From an uncultured Alphaproteobacteria bacterium (lineage in GTDB: Bacteria; Pseudomonadota; Alphaproteobacteria; MPNO01; UBA2964), in assembly GCA_943787225.1 (NCBI GenBank), contig CALSLP010000001.1:434001-498000 (forward strand): a DNA stretch of 64,000 bases. Direction: 5' to 3'. Position 1 is the stretch's first letter, and the number at the start of each line of letters is the position of its first letter. The notes below the pieces were generated by a model. That model did no database searches. It saw only the letters and a program-made list of their open reading frames with translations, and was not told the origin of the DNA. The position numbers were made by a program, and so were the translations under genes. This document shows, in pieces, positions 37,948 through 48,154 of this stretch.

Positions 37948-38565
37948 TTAATCCACTGGCAAGGCCGGGTCTGAGCCTTCTGGCAGCTGCACATCAAAAG
38001 CCGCGAGCAGGATGGCGGTAGCGGAATAGGCGCCCATCAGCGAGATGAGATCAACGAGGGTTGGCATCTCAAACGCCTTGGCGGCGCGGGCATAGGTTGC
38101 AGAATCCAGCTTCTTGGTCTGGAATAGCTGGCGGCCCATCTCGATCAGTACGGCATGGGTTTCGGGCAGCCCGTCGGTCGGGCGGCGGTGGCGGATGACA
38201 TCAACGGTTGCCATCGGCAGGCCAACGCGCAGCCCTTCGCGCTCATGGGCGCACCATTCGAACTGAGAATCAAATTCGCGCGCCGTGGTCAGGATCGCGA
38301 TCTCGCGTTCCTGCTCGGTGAAATCAGCCCCATGGCGCAGATAATGCGCCGCGGCAGAGGACAGGCCCGACAGCTTTTTGGAATGCAGGCGGATACCGCC
38401 GGGGCCATAGAGCCCGGCGAGCGACTTACCCGCGGCAGGGTCGATATGGACATGCGCATCAAACACCACGCGGGCCGCGTCATCGAGATCGTCGCGGTTG
38501 GGCAAGGCGACGCGTGAACGGCTTTCGGGCAGAACATCGGCGGGGAAATCCTTGGTATCGGTCAT
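37948..38565 (-). CDS. Carboxymuconolactone decarboxylase-like (AhpD-fold) protein
   Basis: 205 residues. The AhpD-like core reads LRHGADFTEQEREIAILTTAREFDSQFEWCAHEREGLRVGLP, with the conserved E-W-x-x-H replaced by EWCAHE, followed by GLPETHAVLIEMGRQLF. It has one Cys and no CxxC. Proteins like this accompany aromatic degradation genes; the reaction is not known. A second, unrelated copy of the fold is at 18574-19101. Confidence 0.78.
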   Translation of the reverse strand: MTDTKDFPADVLPESRSRVALPNRDDLDDAARVVFDAHVHIDPAAGKSLAGLYGPGGIRLHSKKLSGLSSAAAHYLRHGADFTEQEREIAILTTAREFDSQFEWCAHEREGLRVGLPMATVDVIRHRRPTDGLPETHAVLIEMGRQLFQTKKLDSATYARAAKAFEMPTLVDLISLMGAYSATAILLAAFDVQLPEGSDPALPVD

Positions 38566-38803
38566 GTGAAGTGGCTCCTGTTGAAATATTTATTGTCTAT
38601 CTGTTTAAGGAATATCGGGTCAGCCGTCTATGCCAGCGGGCGATTTATCAACCCGTTGCGGATCGCTATTTCAATCGATTGCGGCAGCCGACACCATGGA
38701 TTGCGGCGCAGGCGACAAGGCTTCAGACAGGTCTTCCGTGACCAAGCTGATGACGAAGAAAATGGGCGGGAAAATAGAGGCGGCGGCAGCGGCCACCGCG
38801 CGA

Positions 38804-39397
38804 TCAGCTGCGGGGGTGCCGTCGTCTCGCAACCGCGATGCCGAACAGGCCAATTCCGAACTGCGCCATGGCCGAAGGTTCCGGGATATCGTCTGCCTCG
38901 GTGAAGATGGCGCAGACTCGGCTACCCTGGCTGCCAGTGTCGGTTCCTCGCCCGGTATTCAATGTGCCGACACTATCCGAACCGATTGTGTTGTTGTTAG
39001 CAGTGCGGGTGGTGATGAGGCCCGGTATAAGAACATAGGGAATCATAACCTCGCAGCTGCCCGACACGCAGCCGAAAGTGCTCGACGGGACGGTGTCGAA
39101 CAGATCGCTTCCGTTATCAATAAAAACCTGATCAAGCAGAGCTTGAGCGGCGGCGGTCGCGCTGATTTGGGTCGAGAATGAAAAATTGGAACTGGCACAC
39201 CCCCCGAAGAGGGAGTTGCAGGAGCCTTCCTCGAATCGGACATCATACAGGCTGCCACTGACATCGACATTATCGGCGCCAATTAGCTGACCGCTATCAA
39301 TTATGAGCGTTGGCACGGCCTGGGCCGGTGACATTGCCAAGCCAAGGGCCGCAATGCCCGCGAGAGCCGAGAGGATGTACAACTTGAAACTACGCAC
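38804..39397 (-). CDS. PEP-CTERM sorting-domain protein
   Basis: 197 residues with a GTG start (GGAAG upstream), a signal peptide (ILSALAGIAALGLAMSPAQA) and a C-terminal PEP-CTERM signal: the DIPEPSAM motif at about 170, a hydrophobic helix (FGIGLFGIAVA) and a basic tail RRRHPRS. Such proteins are recognised by exosortase and placed at the outer surface, often with exopolysaccharide. The four Cys in the mature region may form disulfides. No exosortase is in the window, so its partner must be elsewhere. Confidence 0.85.
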   Translation of the reverse strand: MRSFKLYILSALAGIAALGLAMSPAQAVPTLIIDSGQLIGADNVDVSGSLYDVRFEEGSCNSLFGGCASSNFSFSTQISATAAAQALLDQVFIDNGSDLFDTVPSSTFGCVSGSCEVMIPYVLIPGLITTRTANNNTIGSDSVGTLNTGRGTDTGSQGSRVCAIFTEADDIPEPSAMAQFGIGLFGIAVARRRHPRS

Positions 39398-39592
39398 AGA
39401 AAGGTCTTCCGCAAGAATGAAGTATCATTGGCATAGGGGTAACCCTATATCGAGTTTTACAACTTAAAACAACGTTCAGGCCAAAGCCAGAAAGTATTTT
39501 TGTCTGGTTGATGACCGCAGGCCCCGGACGATTTAGTATCGCCCCTTAATTGCCCGAAAGATGGGCGGTGACGACAATTCGGGATACTTAAA

Positions 39593-40770
39593 ATGAAAAC
39601 CAGCACGGATCGTATTCTCACCACCCATGTGGGCAGTTTACCCCGCCCCCTCGATCTCTTCGACATGCTCACGGCGGAGGATCAGAACCAGCCGCATGAT
39701 GCAGCAGCCTTGGAAAAACGCGTCGCGGAAGCGGTTAAGGACGTCGTCGCCAAACAGGTCGCGTGCGGCGTCGATATCGTCTCGGACGGTGATATGGGCA
39801 AAATCTCCTACACCTTCTATGTGAAGCACCGGCTGTCCAACATTGATCCTGCGGCACCGCCCGGTGCCGAAATCCCTCAAGAGAACGCCAATCAGGATAT
39901 TATCGAGCATCCCGAGTTCGAAGCCCGTGTCAAAAAACAGCGTGGTGGCTGGGGACTGCAATATGGCCGCCCGTGGGTGGTTGGCCCCATTGCCTATACC
40001 AATGACGCGCCGCTCAAGCAGGACCTCGCCCATTTGCAGGCCGCAAAAGACGCCAGCAATCCGACCGAGGCCTTTATGACGGCGGCGTCGCCCGGCGTGC
40101 TCAGCAAATTCGTGCCTGATGATTATTACAAGAACGAAGAGACTTATATTGCCGCGATGGCTGATGCGATGAAGACCGAATATGAGGCGATCCATGCGGC
40201 GGGGCTGATCCTGCAGATCGACTGCCCGGATTTCGGCTCGGCGCGCCACAACCAGTACAAAGCATCTTGTCAGACGATGAGTTCCTCAAGATTGCCTGGC
40301 GCAATATGGAGGCGGTCAACGCGGCCACCGCCAATATCCCGCCTGATGCCATGCGGTTGCATGTCTGCTGGGGCAATTACGAGGGCCCCCATACCCACGA
40401 CTTCCCGCTGGCGAAGATTTTCCCGGTTCTGATGGCGGCACGCCCAGCGGCAATTCTGTTCGAAGGCGCCAATCCGCGTCATGAACATGAATGGGAAGAC
40501 ATCCAAGGAATAGATATTCCCGATCACAAGGTTTTCGTTCCGGGCGTTATCGATTCCACCAGCAACTTCGTGGAACATCCCAAGCTGATCGCCCAGCGCC
40601 TGTGCAACTGGGCCGGTGTGGTCGGTCGCGAACGGGTAATTGCCGGATCGGATTGCGGCTTCGGCACCTTCGCGCGGCAGGAACCTCAGGTCACCGCCGA
40701 TGTTGTCTGGTCCAAATTCAAAATGATGGCCGAAGGCGCTGAGATCGCCACCAAACGACTATGGTCCTAA
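39593..40770 (+). pseudogene. MetE-like cobalamin-independent methionine synthase family protein (single-base frameshift)
   Basis: About 392 residues after correction. The first part (ILTTHVGSLPRPLDLFDML to DCPDFGSARHNQY) is in one frame to about 40259. The rest (ILSDDEFLKIAW, HVCWGNYEGPHTHD, GSDCGFGTF) follows in another, which fits one missing base near 40259-40261. The family transfers methyl groups to thiols via zinc: a Cys/His set is visible in HVCWGN and SDCGFG. Short length and a catabolic neighbourhood suggest a non-biosynthetic paralogue. Confidence 0.8.
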
Positions 40771-40771
40771 A

Positions 40772-41764
40772 TCAGAAATTATAGAGTGCGCGCGGATTTG
40801 CCTCGGCGATCTGTTCAATCTCGGCATCGCTGAACGCGGCGTCTTTTAGCGTTGTCAGCGGATCGGGATCGCCGGGTGGGAATGGCAAATCAGTCCCCAG
40901 CACCATCTGATCGATCCCGACCAGATCGCGGAGATACTGCAAAGCCGGGCCGTGATGCAGGATCGTGTCGTAATGCATCTGGCGGAGATAGTCGGATGGC
41001 GGGTTCTCGGCGACCGTCCCCGTCATCTTGTGCGGGGCGGCATTGTGCATCCGGTCAAACCGGCCGATCAGCCACGGCACTGACCCGCCGCCATGTGACA
41101 GCACCAGCTGCAAATCCGGGAACCGATCCAGCACACCGTTTGAAATCAGCGAGCCGACAGTCAGAGTCGTGTCATTGGTATAGGCGACCACCTGGTTGAG
41201 CGCGAACTTCGTCGCGCGCTGTGGCGCAATCGGCTGCGCCGGATGCAAAAACACCGGCGCCTTGAGCTCGACACAGGCCGCCCAATATTCATCGAGATCA
41301 CATTCCCCGAGATTTTCATGATCGATATGGGTAGCGGCAATCGCCCCAACCGCCCCAGCCGCCATCGAGCGTTCCAACTCACGTGCCGCCTTCGCCGCAT
41401 CCTGCAGCGGGCCCGAGGCCATCCATGAAAATTGCTCGGAATGTTTTTCGCAAAGATCGGCCAGACACTCATTCATCAAACGGTGCCACAAGAGGCCTTT
41501 ATCAGCGGGCATTTCATAACCAAAAATATCGGTCCACAATGACAAAACCTGATGCTGGAGCCCAATTTTTTCCATCTCATTGAGGCGGATATCGACATCG
41601 GTCAGCGTGTCAAAAAACGGCCTGATCTGAATCCCCGAGGCAAACTTGCAACAATGGCAGCCGGGTTCTGACTCCACGAGATCGATCCCGAAATCGGCAC
41701 CACGATCCGCCAACGTCTCAACAACAGAGGGCGGGACAAAATGGGCATGAACGTCGATCGCCAT
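40772..41764 (-). CDS. Amidohydrolase-2 family decarboxylase (ACMSD-like)
   Basis: 330-residue TIM-barrel metal enzyme. The start is the ATG at 41764 (MAIDVHAHFVPP), 1 base after the Mo hydroxylase stop, so the genes are coupled. Metal ligands: HAH at residues 5-7, His in FLHPAQP, His in LSHGGGSVPW, and Asp in VLGTDLPFP. This is the pattern of 2-amino-3-carboxymuconate-6-semialdehyde decarboxylase and related enzymes acting on aromatic acids or ring-cleavage products. Decarboxylation following hydroxylation by its operon partner is plausible. Confidence 0.9.
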   Translation of the reverse strand: MAIDVHAHFVPPSVVETLADRGADFGIDLVESEPGCHCCKFASGIQIRPFFDTLTDVDIRLNEMEKIGLQHQVLSLWTDIFGYEMPADKGLLWHRLMNECLADLCEKHSEQFSWMASGPLQDAAKAARELERSMAAGAVGAIAATHIDHENLGECDLDEYWAACVELKAPVFLHPAQPIAPQRATKFALNQVVAYTNDTTLTVGSLISNGVLDRFPDLQLVLSHGGGSVPWLIGRFDRMHNAAPHKMTGTVAENPPSDYLRQMHYDTILHHGPALQYLRDLVGIDQMVLGTDLPFPPGDPDPLTTLKDAAFSDAEIEQIAEANPRALYNF

Positions 41765-41765
41765 C

Positions 41766-44081
41766 TCAGGCTCCTTTTTCAGCAAGTAATTCACGTATCC
41801 GCATCGGCGATAACGGCAAGTCGGTGATCTGGATATCATATTGATGGCAGTGCCGTGTACCACCGCATTGCCGACAGCACCGGCCACGGCAACGATGCCG
41901 CCCTCACCCGCGCCTTTGAACCCCATCGGGTTAAACTTGGACGGGCTTTCCTCAAGCGCAATGGCGGTGATTTCCGGCAAATCGGTCGCCAGCGGCAACA
42001 GATACTCGGCGAGATTAGTAGTCATCAGCTGGCCATCATCGTCATAGATCATATGGTCCAGCAACGTACCGCCGAGCCCCTGAACCAACCCGCCAACCGC
42101 CTGCCCTTTCACCATCGCCGGGTTTAACGCCCGACCGATTTCCTCGATCAACGCGTATTTCACCAGCTCAATGCCGCCGGTCTCAACATCCACCGCGACC
42201 AACGCCGCATGCGCGCCATATGAATAAGACAGCTTGCCGTCATTGCTGAAACTGGCATCGGCGGATAACGCTTCATCATCGCCGCGCGTTGCCGCAAACA
42301 CGGCGAGTTCCTGCAATGTCAGCCGTTCGCCGTCACCCCGTGTCACCGCACCGGCCTCATAGATAAGCCCGTCAGAAGCGACATTCCAGCGAAGTGCCGC
42401 CAACTCAATCGCCTTTTCAATCAAGGCATCAGATGCTTTTCGTACAGCATTGCCCGCCATTACCGTGCAGCGGCTATGGAAAGTACCGCCTCCACTTTCC
42501 ACCAATGTCGTGCTGCCGTGACGCACTGAGATACCAGCCATATCAGTCTGCAGAATCTCACCACAGATTTGCGCCATACCAGTTTCCAGCCCCTGTCCAA
42601 CTGATGACGCGCCGGTACGCAGCTCAACACTGCCATCGCGCGCCACCGTAATACGCGCGGTCTCTGGCGGTCCGGCGGCGCTGCTCTCAACAAAGATCGC
42701 AAGGCCAAGCCCCATCAGCTTGCCGTCCTGCAATTCGCCCTGATGATCTTTCCAGTGATCGTACTCGACCTCGTCCAGCAATTGCTGAAAGGCCGAGGCA
42801 TAATTGCCATCATCGAAGGTCGCATCGGGATCGCCGGGCACCAGCTCCCCCATCCGATAAGGAAGTTCTTCAGGGCTCATCAAATTGCGGAGTCGTAATT
42901 CCGCCGGATCGATACCGAGATCATCTGCCATCATATCAAGCAGCCGTTCACGACAGAAATTCGCTTCGAACCGGCCCGGCCCGCGCATCGTACCAACGGG
43001 GGTTTTGTTGGTAACGATTGCTCTCATCTCAGCGGCAAAGGCCGGAATTCGGTACGGCCCCGGCAGAGAACTGAACGGCCTTCGAGGGCACGACACCGCC
43101 ATTGGTCCGAACATAGGCGCCGAGATCGCCACGCACTTCACAGCGCATACCGAGAATTTCGCCATCTCGGGTTGCGGCGATTTCCAGATCGCAGGTGATG
43201 TCGCGGGAATGATTGCACGCCATCAAATTCTCGCGGCGATCTTCAATCCACTTCACCGGGCGGCCAACACGCTGTGCCGCCATCAAAACCAGATAGTCTT
43301 CAGGATAAAGCTCCCCCCGCGCGCCAAAAGCGCCGCCGACATCAAGCTCGATCAACTCGACCTGATTTTCTTCCACCCCAAACGCTGTTGCCAGATGACG
43401 CCGATTAAAGAACGTGACCTTGGCGGCACCGGTCAGCCGCAATACGCCGGAGGACTGATCACATTCACCTATCAGCCCCCGCGTTTCCAGTGGGCACGCA
43501 GCATGGCGATTGGTGACAAAGCGTTCCCGCCTTGTATAGGGCGCATCCTTAAACGCCGCTTCGATATCACCCCGTCCGACAGGATAGGCCGCCCCGACAT
43601 TTTCACCCGCCGCATCGTGCAGCAGGACATCGCCGATTTGTGCCTGATCAAGCGTGGTGACCGCCGGCAAGGGGTCGATATCAACGATGATTGCAGCCAG
43701 CGCGTCTTCCGCTAGATAACGATTCTCTGCGATAACAACCGCCACCGGCTCACCAACATAACGTACTTTGTCGACGGCAATCGGCTTCTGCAGGAACCGT
43801 TCAAACCCTTTGAAAGGCGCCAGCCGTAACGGGATATCCGGCAACGCCATCTCAATATCAGCAGCCGCAAAGGCATCGAGGACGCCGGGCATCTCCCGGG
43901 CTGCCGATAGATCGATCTCCCTTACCCAGCCATGTGCCTGCGGGCTACGCAGAATCGCCATATGGACCATGCCGGGCAATGTCACATCATCGACGAACTG
44001 TCCGGTACCGGTCAGAAATCGTTGATCTTCCAGGCGCGTTACTGATTCACCTATATAGCGTATCTGTGTTGTCTCGTTCAT
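41766..44081 (-). pseudogene. Molybdenum hydroxylase large subunit, copy 5 (two single-base frameshifts)
   Basis: About 771 residues after correction. N-terminal piece 44081 to about 43070 (hammerhead domain, RLEDQRFLTGTGQFVDD; then YVRTNGGVVPSKAVQF). Reading TTCTCTGCCG as TTCCTGCCG at 43065-43070 joins it to LPGPYRIPAFAAEMRA, and the second piece has the loop MRGPGRFEANF and the catalytic Glu in GFKGAGEGG. Near 41842 one base is missing; restoring it gives ITDLPLSPMRIRELLAEKGA and the TGA at 41766-41768. No S or M subunits adjacent; the amidohydrolase follows directly. Confidence 0.82.
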
Positions 44082-44242
44082 CACTGGTTCCTGGGACTGT
44101 CGTCAGCGCACAAGGTAAGTCATTGCGACTATCGGGAGCAACGACCAGCGCGACATAAATTGCCAAACAACTATTTCCTGTCCGGCAAAAAAGCGCCATG
44201 ATCTCGCCAGTATTTCGAACACCCAAAGGATGAGAGCGAGCA

Positions 44243-45053
44243 ATGGACCTGCAATTGAACGGCAAGAAGGCAATCGTAACCGGTGGCAGTGAAGGAATCG
44301 GCAAGGCGATTGCCTTGGGATTAGCGCAGGAAGGTGTCGATGTCGCAATCTGCGCGCGCCGCAAAGAACCGCTCGAAGCCGCTGCCAAGGAGATTGCCGA
44401 CGCCACCAGGTCAAAACATTGTCGCCATCACTGCTGACCTGACAGATACAGATCAGGCCAATGCCTTTATCGATGGCGCCGTAGAAGCGCTCGGCGGCGT
44501 CGATATTCTGGTCAATAATGCCGGTGCGGCCGTCGGTGGTGTGCTGGAATATCTTTCTGATGAACAGTGGGAAGATGCCTTGCAGCTCAAATTCTTTGGC
44601 TATGTCCGCTGCACCCGTGCCGTCCTACCCCATTTCAAGAAAAAAGGCGGCGGGCGTGTCGTCAATCTCATCGGCAATGACGGCGTGAAACATTCCTACT
44701 GGGAAATCGCCCCCGGAGCGGCCAATGCGGCGGGTCAAAACCTGACTATTTCGCTCGCTGGCCAATACGGCAAAGACAATATCAGCTTCGTCGCGGTTAA
44801 CCCTGGCCCGGTCCGCACCGAACGTTGGGCAGGTCTCGTCCAGGGTATGTCCCGCGACATGAAAATCAGTATTGAGGAAGCCGATCAGCTGGCACCGCGC
44901 AGCATTCCCTTGGGCCGCATTGCTGAAACCGTTGAGGTCGCCAATCTGGTGACTTATCTGGCCTCACCACTAGCGCATTTCGTCAATGGCACGATGATCG
45001 AGATCGATGGCGGCCAGCAGAAAGCGATGATGGATGCCTTCCGCGACGGCTAG
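44243..45053 (+). pseudogene. Short-chain dehydrogenase/reductase (single-base frameshift)
   Basis: About 269 residues after correction. Rossmann N-terminus IVTGGSEGIGKAIALGL is in the first frame to about 44408; an extra A in ACCAGGTC moves the rest to the next frame (NIVAITADLTD, ILVNNAGAAVG). The active-site Tyr-Lys of classical SDRs is not evident: after VVNLIGNDG comes HSYWEIAPGAANAAGQ, with Y and no following K at +4, so it may be a divergent or non-catalytic member. Divergent from the copy 5 Mo hydroxylase gene. Confidence 0.78.
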
Positions 45054-45059
45054 AGTCGT

Positions 45060-46710
45060 TTACAACCCGGCCACATCATCACGCGAAAAGTCATAACCCT
45101 GCTTGACGACAAATTCGAGGAGGTAAGGCTGACCGCTTTGTGTTACCGCAACAGCTTCCTTAATCGCCGGGATAATATCGTCCGGTGATTCCACCCGACG
45201 TGACTGCACATTGAGCCCTTCCGCGACCTTGGCGTAATTACCACCAACATCCATTGAGCCATATTTCTCCGTCGCCAGGACGAGAACGTCGCGCTCAGCC
45301 GCCATGACACTATTGTTGAAGACAATGGTCAGGGTCGCTATACCGTTGCGCGCGGCGGTCTCGATATCCATACCGGTCATGCCAAACGACGCATCGCCCA
45401 TCACATTGATGCAAAGTTTGTCAGGCGCCGCCATCTTGGCGCCTAAGTTAATGCCAAGCCCGTATCCAAGCTGAGTGGATTTCCCCCATCCCATATAGGA
45501 TCCGGCCGCGGTGCTTTCCCAGCTCGACATCATCTGTTCGCGTGGGCTACCGGAATCATGGGTAATGATCACGTTGTCCCGGTCGATCGTATCCATCAAA
45601 TCCTGAATGACACGATACTGGTTGATCGGCACTTCGTCCGACGTCCGGTGATCTTTCCAGTCCGCAATCCAGTCTTTTTTAATCGCCGCAATCTCATCGG
45701 ACAAAAACTGCAAAGCTTTGACGTCGCCAGCCCCGCGCTGCCGCTTGATCTCGGCAATCAACGCCTCAGCGACCATCTTGGCATCGCCGATCACAGCATG
45801 ATCCGCCCGGTAATCCTTATTGATATCGGAGGGGTCATTGGTCGAATGCACGATCTTTTTGCCCGGCGGCACCTTGGGACCGAAATTGGTGATCGTCAGA
45901 CTCGACCCAATCGCAAACACCAGATCAGCACGGTCCATAAATTCCGCCACCATACGAGGCCGTGACTTTGTACTGCCCCCCAGCGACAGCGGATGGTTTT
46001 CAGGGATCGCGCTTTTACCCGGGTTGGTCATCATCACCGGTGCGGGCACGAGTTCCGCCAAGCTCAGCAACGGCTTCGCTGGCCTCGGCATACAGCACGC
46101 CCTGACCCGCCCACAGGATCGGGTTCTTCGCCGCGAGCAATATCTTTACGGCCTCCGTGATGGCTGCGGGATCGGGGGCCAATGGGTAAGGACGTACCGG
46201 CTCATAGCCAAGCTCGCCTTCAAACTCCTGATCCCAGACTTCCAATGGTATTTCCAGTAATACGGGGCCACCCTTGCCGGTGCGCATCGCATGGTAAGCC
46301 TGACGCATGAGGTCAGGAATTGCCTGCACCGAATGAGCGCGTGCCGCCCATTTTGTCACCGGCGCAAAAACATCAACGGCGCTGAAGGTTGGGTGACGAT
46401 ATTGCCGAGCTGATTCCATCCCGCCGGGCAGGATCAGCATCGGCACGTTCTCAGCATAAGCCTGCGCCACGCCGGCAAAAGCATTTTCGATCCCCGGCCC
46501 AGCCTGGGCGGCGAACACACCATTTACCTTGCCGCGCATGATCCTGGTATAGCCATCGGCGATGCCAACACCGACACGTTCCTGACGGCACAGGATCGGC
46601 CGTATACCGAGCTTCGCGCATTCCTCGATAACCGGGTTACGCGGGTAGCAGGACAGAAACTCCGTCCCCTCCCGTTTCAGAATTTCCGCAACGAGGGCTG
46701 CACCATTCAT
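45060..46710 (-). pseudogene. Thiamine-pyrophosphate-dependent enzyme (acetolactate synthase-like; single-base frameshift)
   Basis: About 549 residues after correction. N-terminal Pyr domain with catalytic Glu in CRQERVGVGIADGY; C-terminal TPP-binding motif GDASFGMTGMDIETAARNG with FNN ending the metal site. An extra base near 46058 (CTTGGCGGAA for CTTGCGGAA) separates the two frames. Family members ligate or decarboxylate 2-keto acids (acetolactate synthase, benzoylformate decarboxylase, oxalyl-CoA decarboxylase). It starts 14 bases after the Rieske oxygenase on the same strand, suggesting processing of its aromatic product. Confidence 0.8.
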
Positions 46711-46724
46711 TGTTGTGACCTTTC

Positions 46725-47960
46725 TTATTCGGCGGCGACCGCGCCGTAGTCGCGTTTCAACTGTTCTTTGATTGTTTCTTCGAATGACTCACCGTCGCGC
46801 AGTGTAAACCGCGTCGAGCGCGCCCGGTAGCTCACAGGATCGAGCCCCGGCGGGGTCTTCCCTGCCTGAAAATCTTTCAGACTCTGCAGCAGTAACTTCC
46901 GGATCTGGATGATAGCGGTATCGCTGACACCAAGATGTTCAATTGTCCGGTCCGCTATGGGTCCCATCGATTCCTGTATGCCACAATCCTGCACGCCAAG
47001 CCCTTTTATCCCGGTATAGGAATCCCCACTGGCCTGGAATTCGCGATCAATATTGTAGTCATTACCCTTGTTATGAATTGGAATATCGGTGCCCGGTATG
47101 TTTTGGGTGTGGATACCGTGATGACTGGTCGTGCGTTCGAGATCCTCATCGGTCAATGGTTTGTCGGGCCAGTAATCGACGCTATAGAGCATCGTGTTCT
47201 CATCATCGATGGGAACCCACATATGCGCCGCTTCTGGTTTTGTCGCAAAGACCTTATGAAACGGCATACACATCAGATTGGAGGCCCATAACACTTCGCC
47301 CTCTTTCATCACCCGCCCCGTTCCGGCCATAAAACCAAAATCGGTCGGCACGATAGCGTATTGCGATGGGACCACCCGCCGACTGGCCTCCGCCGTACCC
47401 TGATGCAGAAAAGCCAAATGGCTGGTATCGAAACCACCTTCCAGCCCCTGCAGCCAATTACATTCCTGAATATGACGCGTCGCATAACGATGCGATTCCG
47501 GAATCATCGTCCAATCAAGTTCAGGAAAATCGGGTTTCAATTCGGCTGGCCCCATATAGGCCCAGACAAGGCCGCCCTGTTCATCACAGGGATAAGCTTT
47601 AATTTTGACCTTGCGTTGCAGCGTGCTGCCCGGCGGCTCGCTCGGCAGATCAACACAATTGCCGTCGACGTCAAACTTCCAGCCATGATAGACGCAGCGC
47701 AAACCGCATTCTTCATTGCGGCCAAAAAACATCGACGCTGTACGATGCGGGCACCGCTCGTCAATCAGACCGGGGCGACCATCGGTGTCCCGAAACGCCA
47801 CTAGCTTTTCGCCGAGCAAGCCAACCCTCACAGGCGGGCAATCGGGTTTTGCGATCTGATCGGAAAAGACGACCGGAATCCAGTAGCGCCGCATGAGATC
47901 ACCCATCGGCGTTCCGGCATTTGTACGAGTCAGTAGTTCATTATCTTCGTGGGAAAGCAT
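46725..47960 (-). CDS. Rieske non-haem iron aromatic ring-hydroxylating oxygenase
   Basis: About 411 residues from the ATG at 47960, fixed by GAGGAGG 8 bases upstream. The Rieske 2Fe-2S motif is RCPHRTASMF and CVYHGWKFD (C-x-H...C-x2-H). The mononuclear iron site is DTSHLAFLH. The layout is that of the phthalate dioxygenase-type single-component oxygenases, which receive electrons from a separate reductase not seen here. Likely aromatic or alkaloid hydroxylation or demethylation. First gene of a two-gene minus-strand unit with the TPP enzyme. Confidence 0.92.
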   Translation of the reverse strand: MLSHEDNELLTRTNAGTPMGDLMRRYWIPVVFSDQIAKPDCPPVRVGLLGEKLVAFRDTDGRPGLIDERCPHRTASMFFGRNEECGLRCVYHGWKFDVDGNCVDLPSEPPGSTLQRKVKIKAYPCDEQGGLVWAYMGPAELKPDFPELDWTMIPESHRYATRHIQECNWLQGLEGGFDTSHLAFLHQGTAEASRRVVPSQYAIVPTDFGFMAGTGRVMKEGEVLWASNLMCMPFHKVFATKPEAAHMWVPIDDENTMLYSVDYWPDKPLTDEDLERTTSHHGIHTQNIPGTDIPIHNKGNDYNIDREFQASGDSYTGIKGLGVQDCGIQESMGPIADRTIEHLGVSDTAIIQIRKLLLQSLKDFQAGKTPPGLDPVSYRARSTRFTLRDGESFEETIKEQLKRDYGAVAAE

Positions 47961-48154
47961 AAAAAACGCCTCCTCAAACTTTGTGGAACTCAATCACGGC
48001 CAGGCAGGTTATTTAAAACTCTAAAGAAAATGGGGAGATCGGGGAAGAGGTTAGAGGCTGGATTTCTTCACCAGCCACCTTTCGATTTCACAATCATTTG
48101 GTGTTGTCAGGAAGGCACGGTAGGCTTTTCTCAGCTAAAAAACTGGGGAATGAT

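Noticed and set aside
43013..43030. TGA ending the N-terminal piece of Mo hydroxylase copy 5 as Sec
   Set aside because: The downstream conserved domain is in another frame; a single extra T explains the stop.
41766..43165. Fusion of Mo hydroxylase C-terminus with the amidohydrolase as one protein
   Set aside because: The apparent 797-residue fusion arises from a missing base near 41842; the restored frame stops at 41766, 1 base before the amidohydrolase ATG.
44430..44440. TGA ending the first half of the SDR gene as a selenocysteine codon
   Set aside because: The conserved SDR sequence continues in the next frame, not the same one, so it is a frameshift stop and not Sec.
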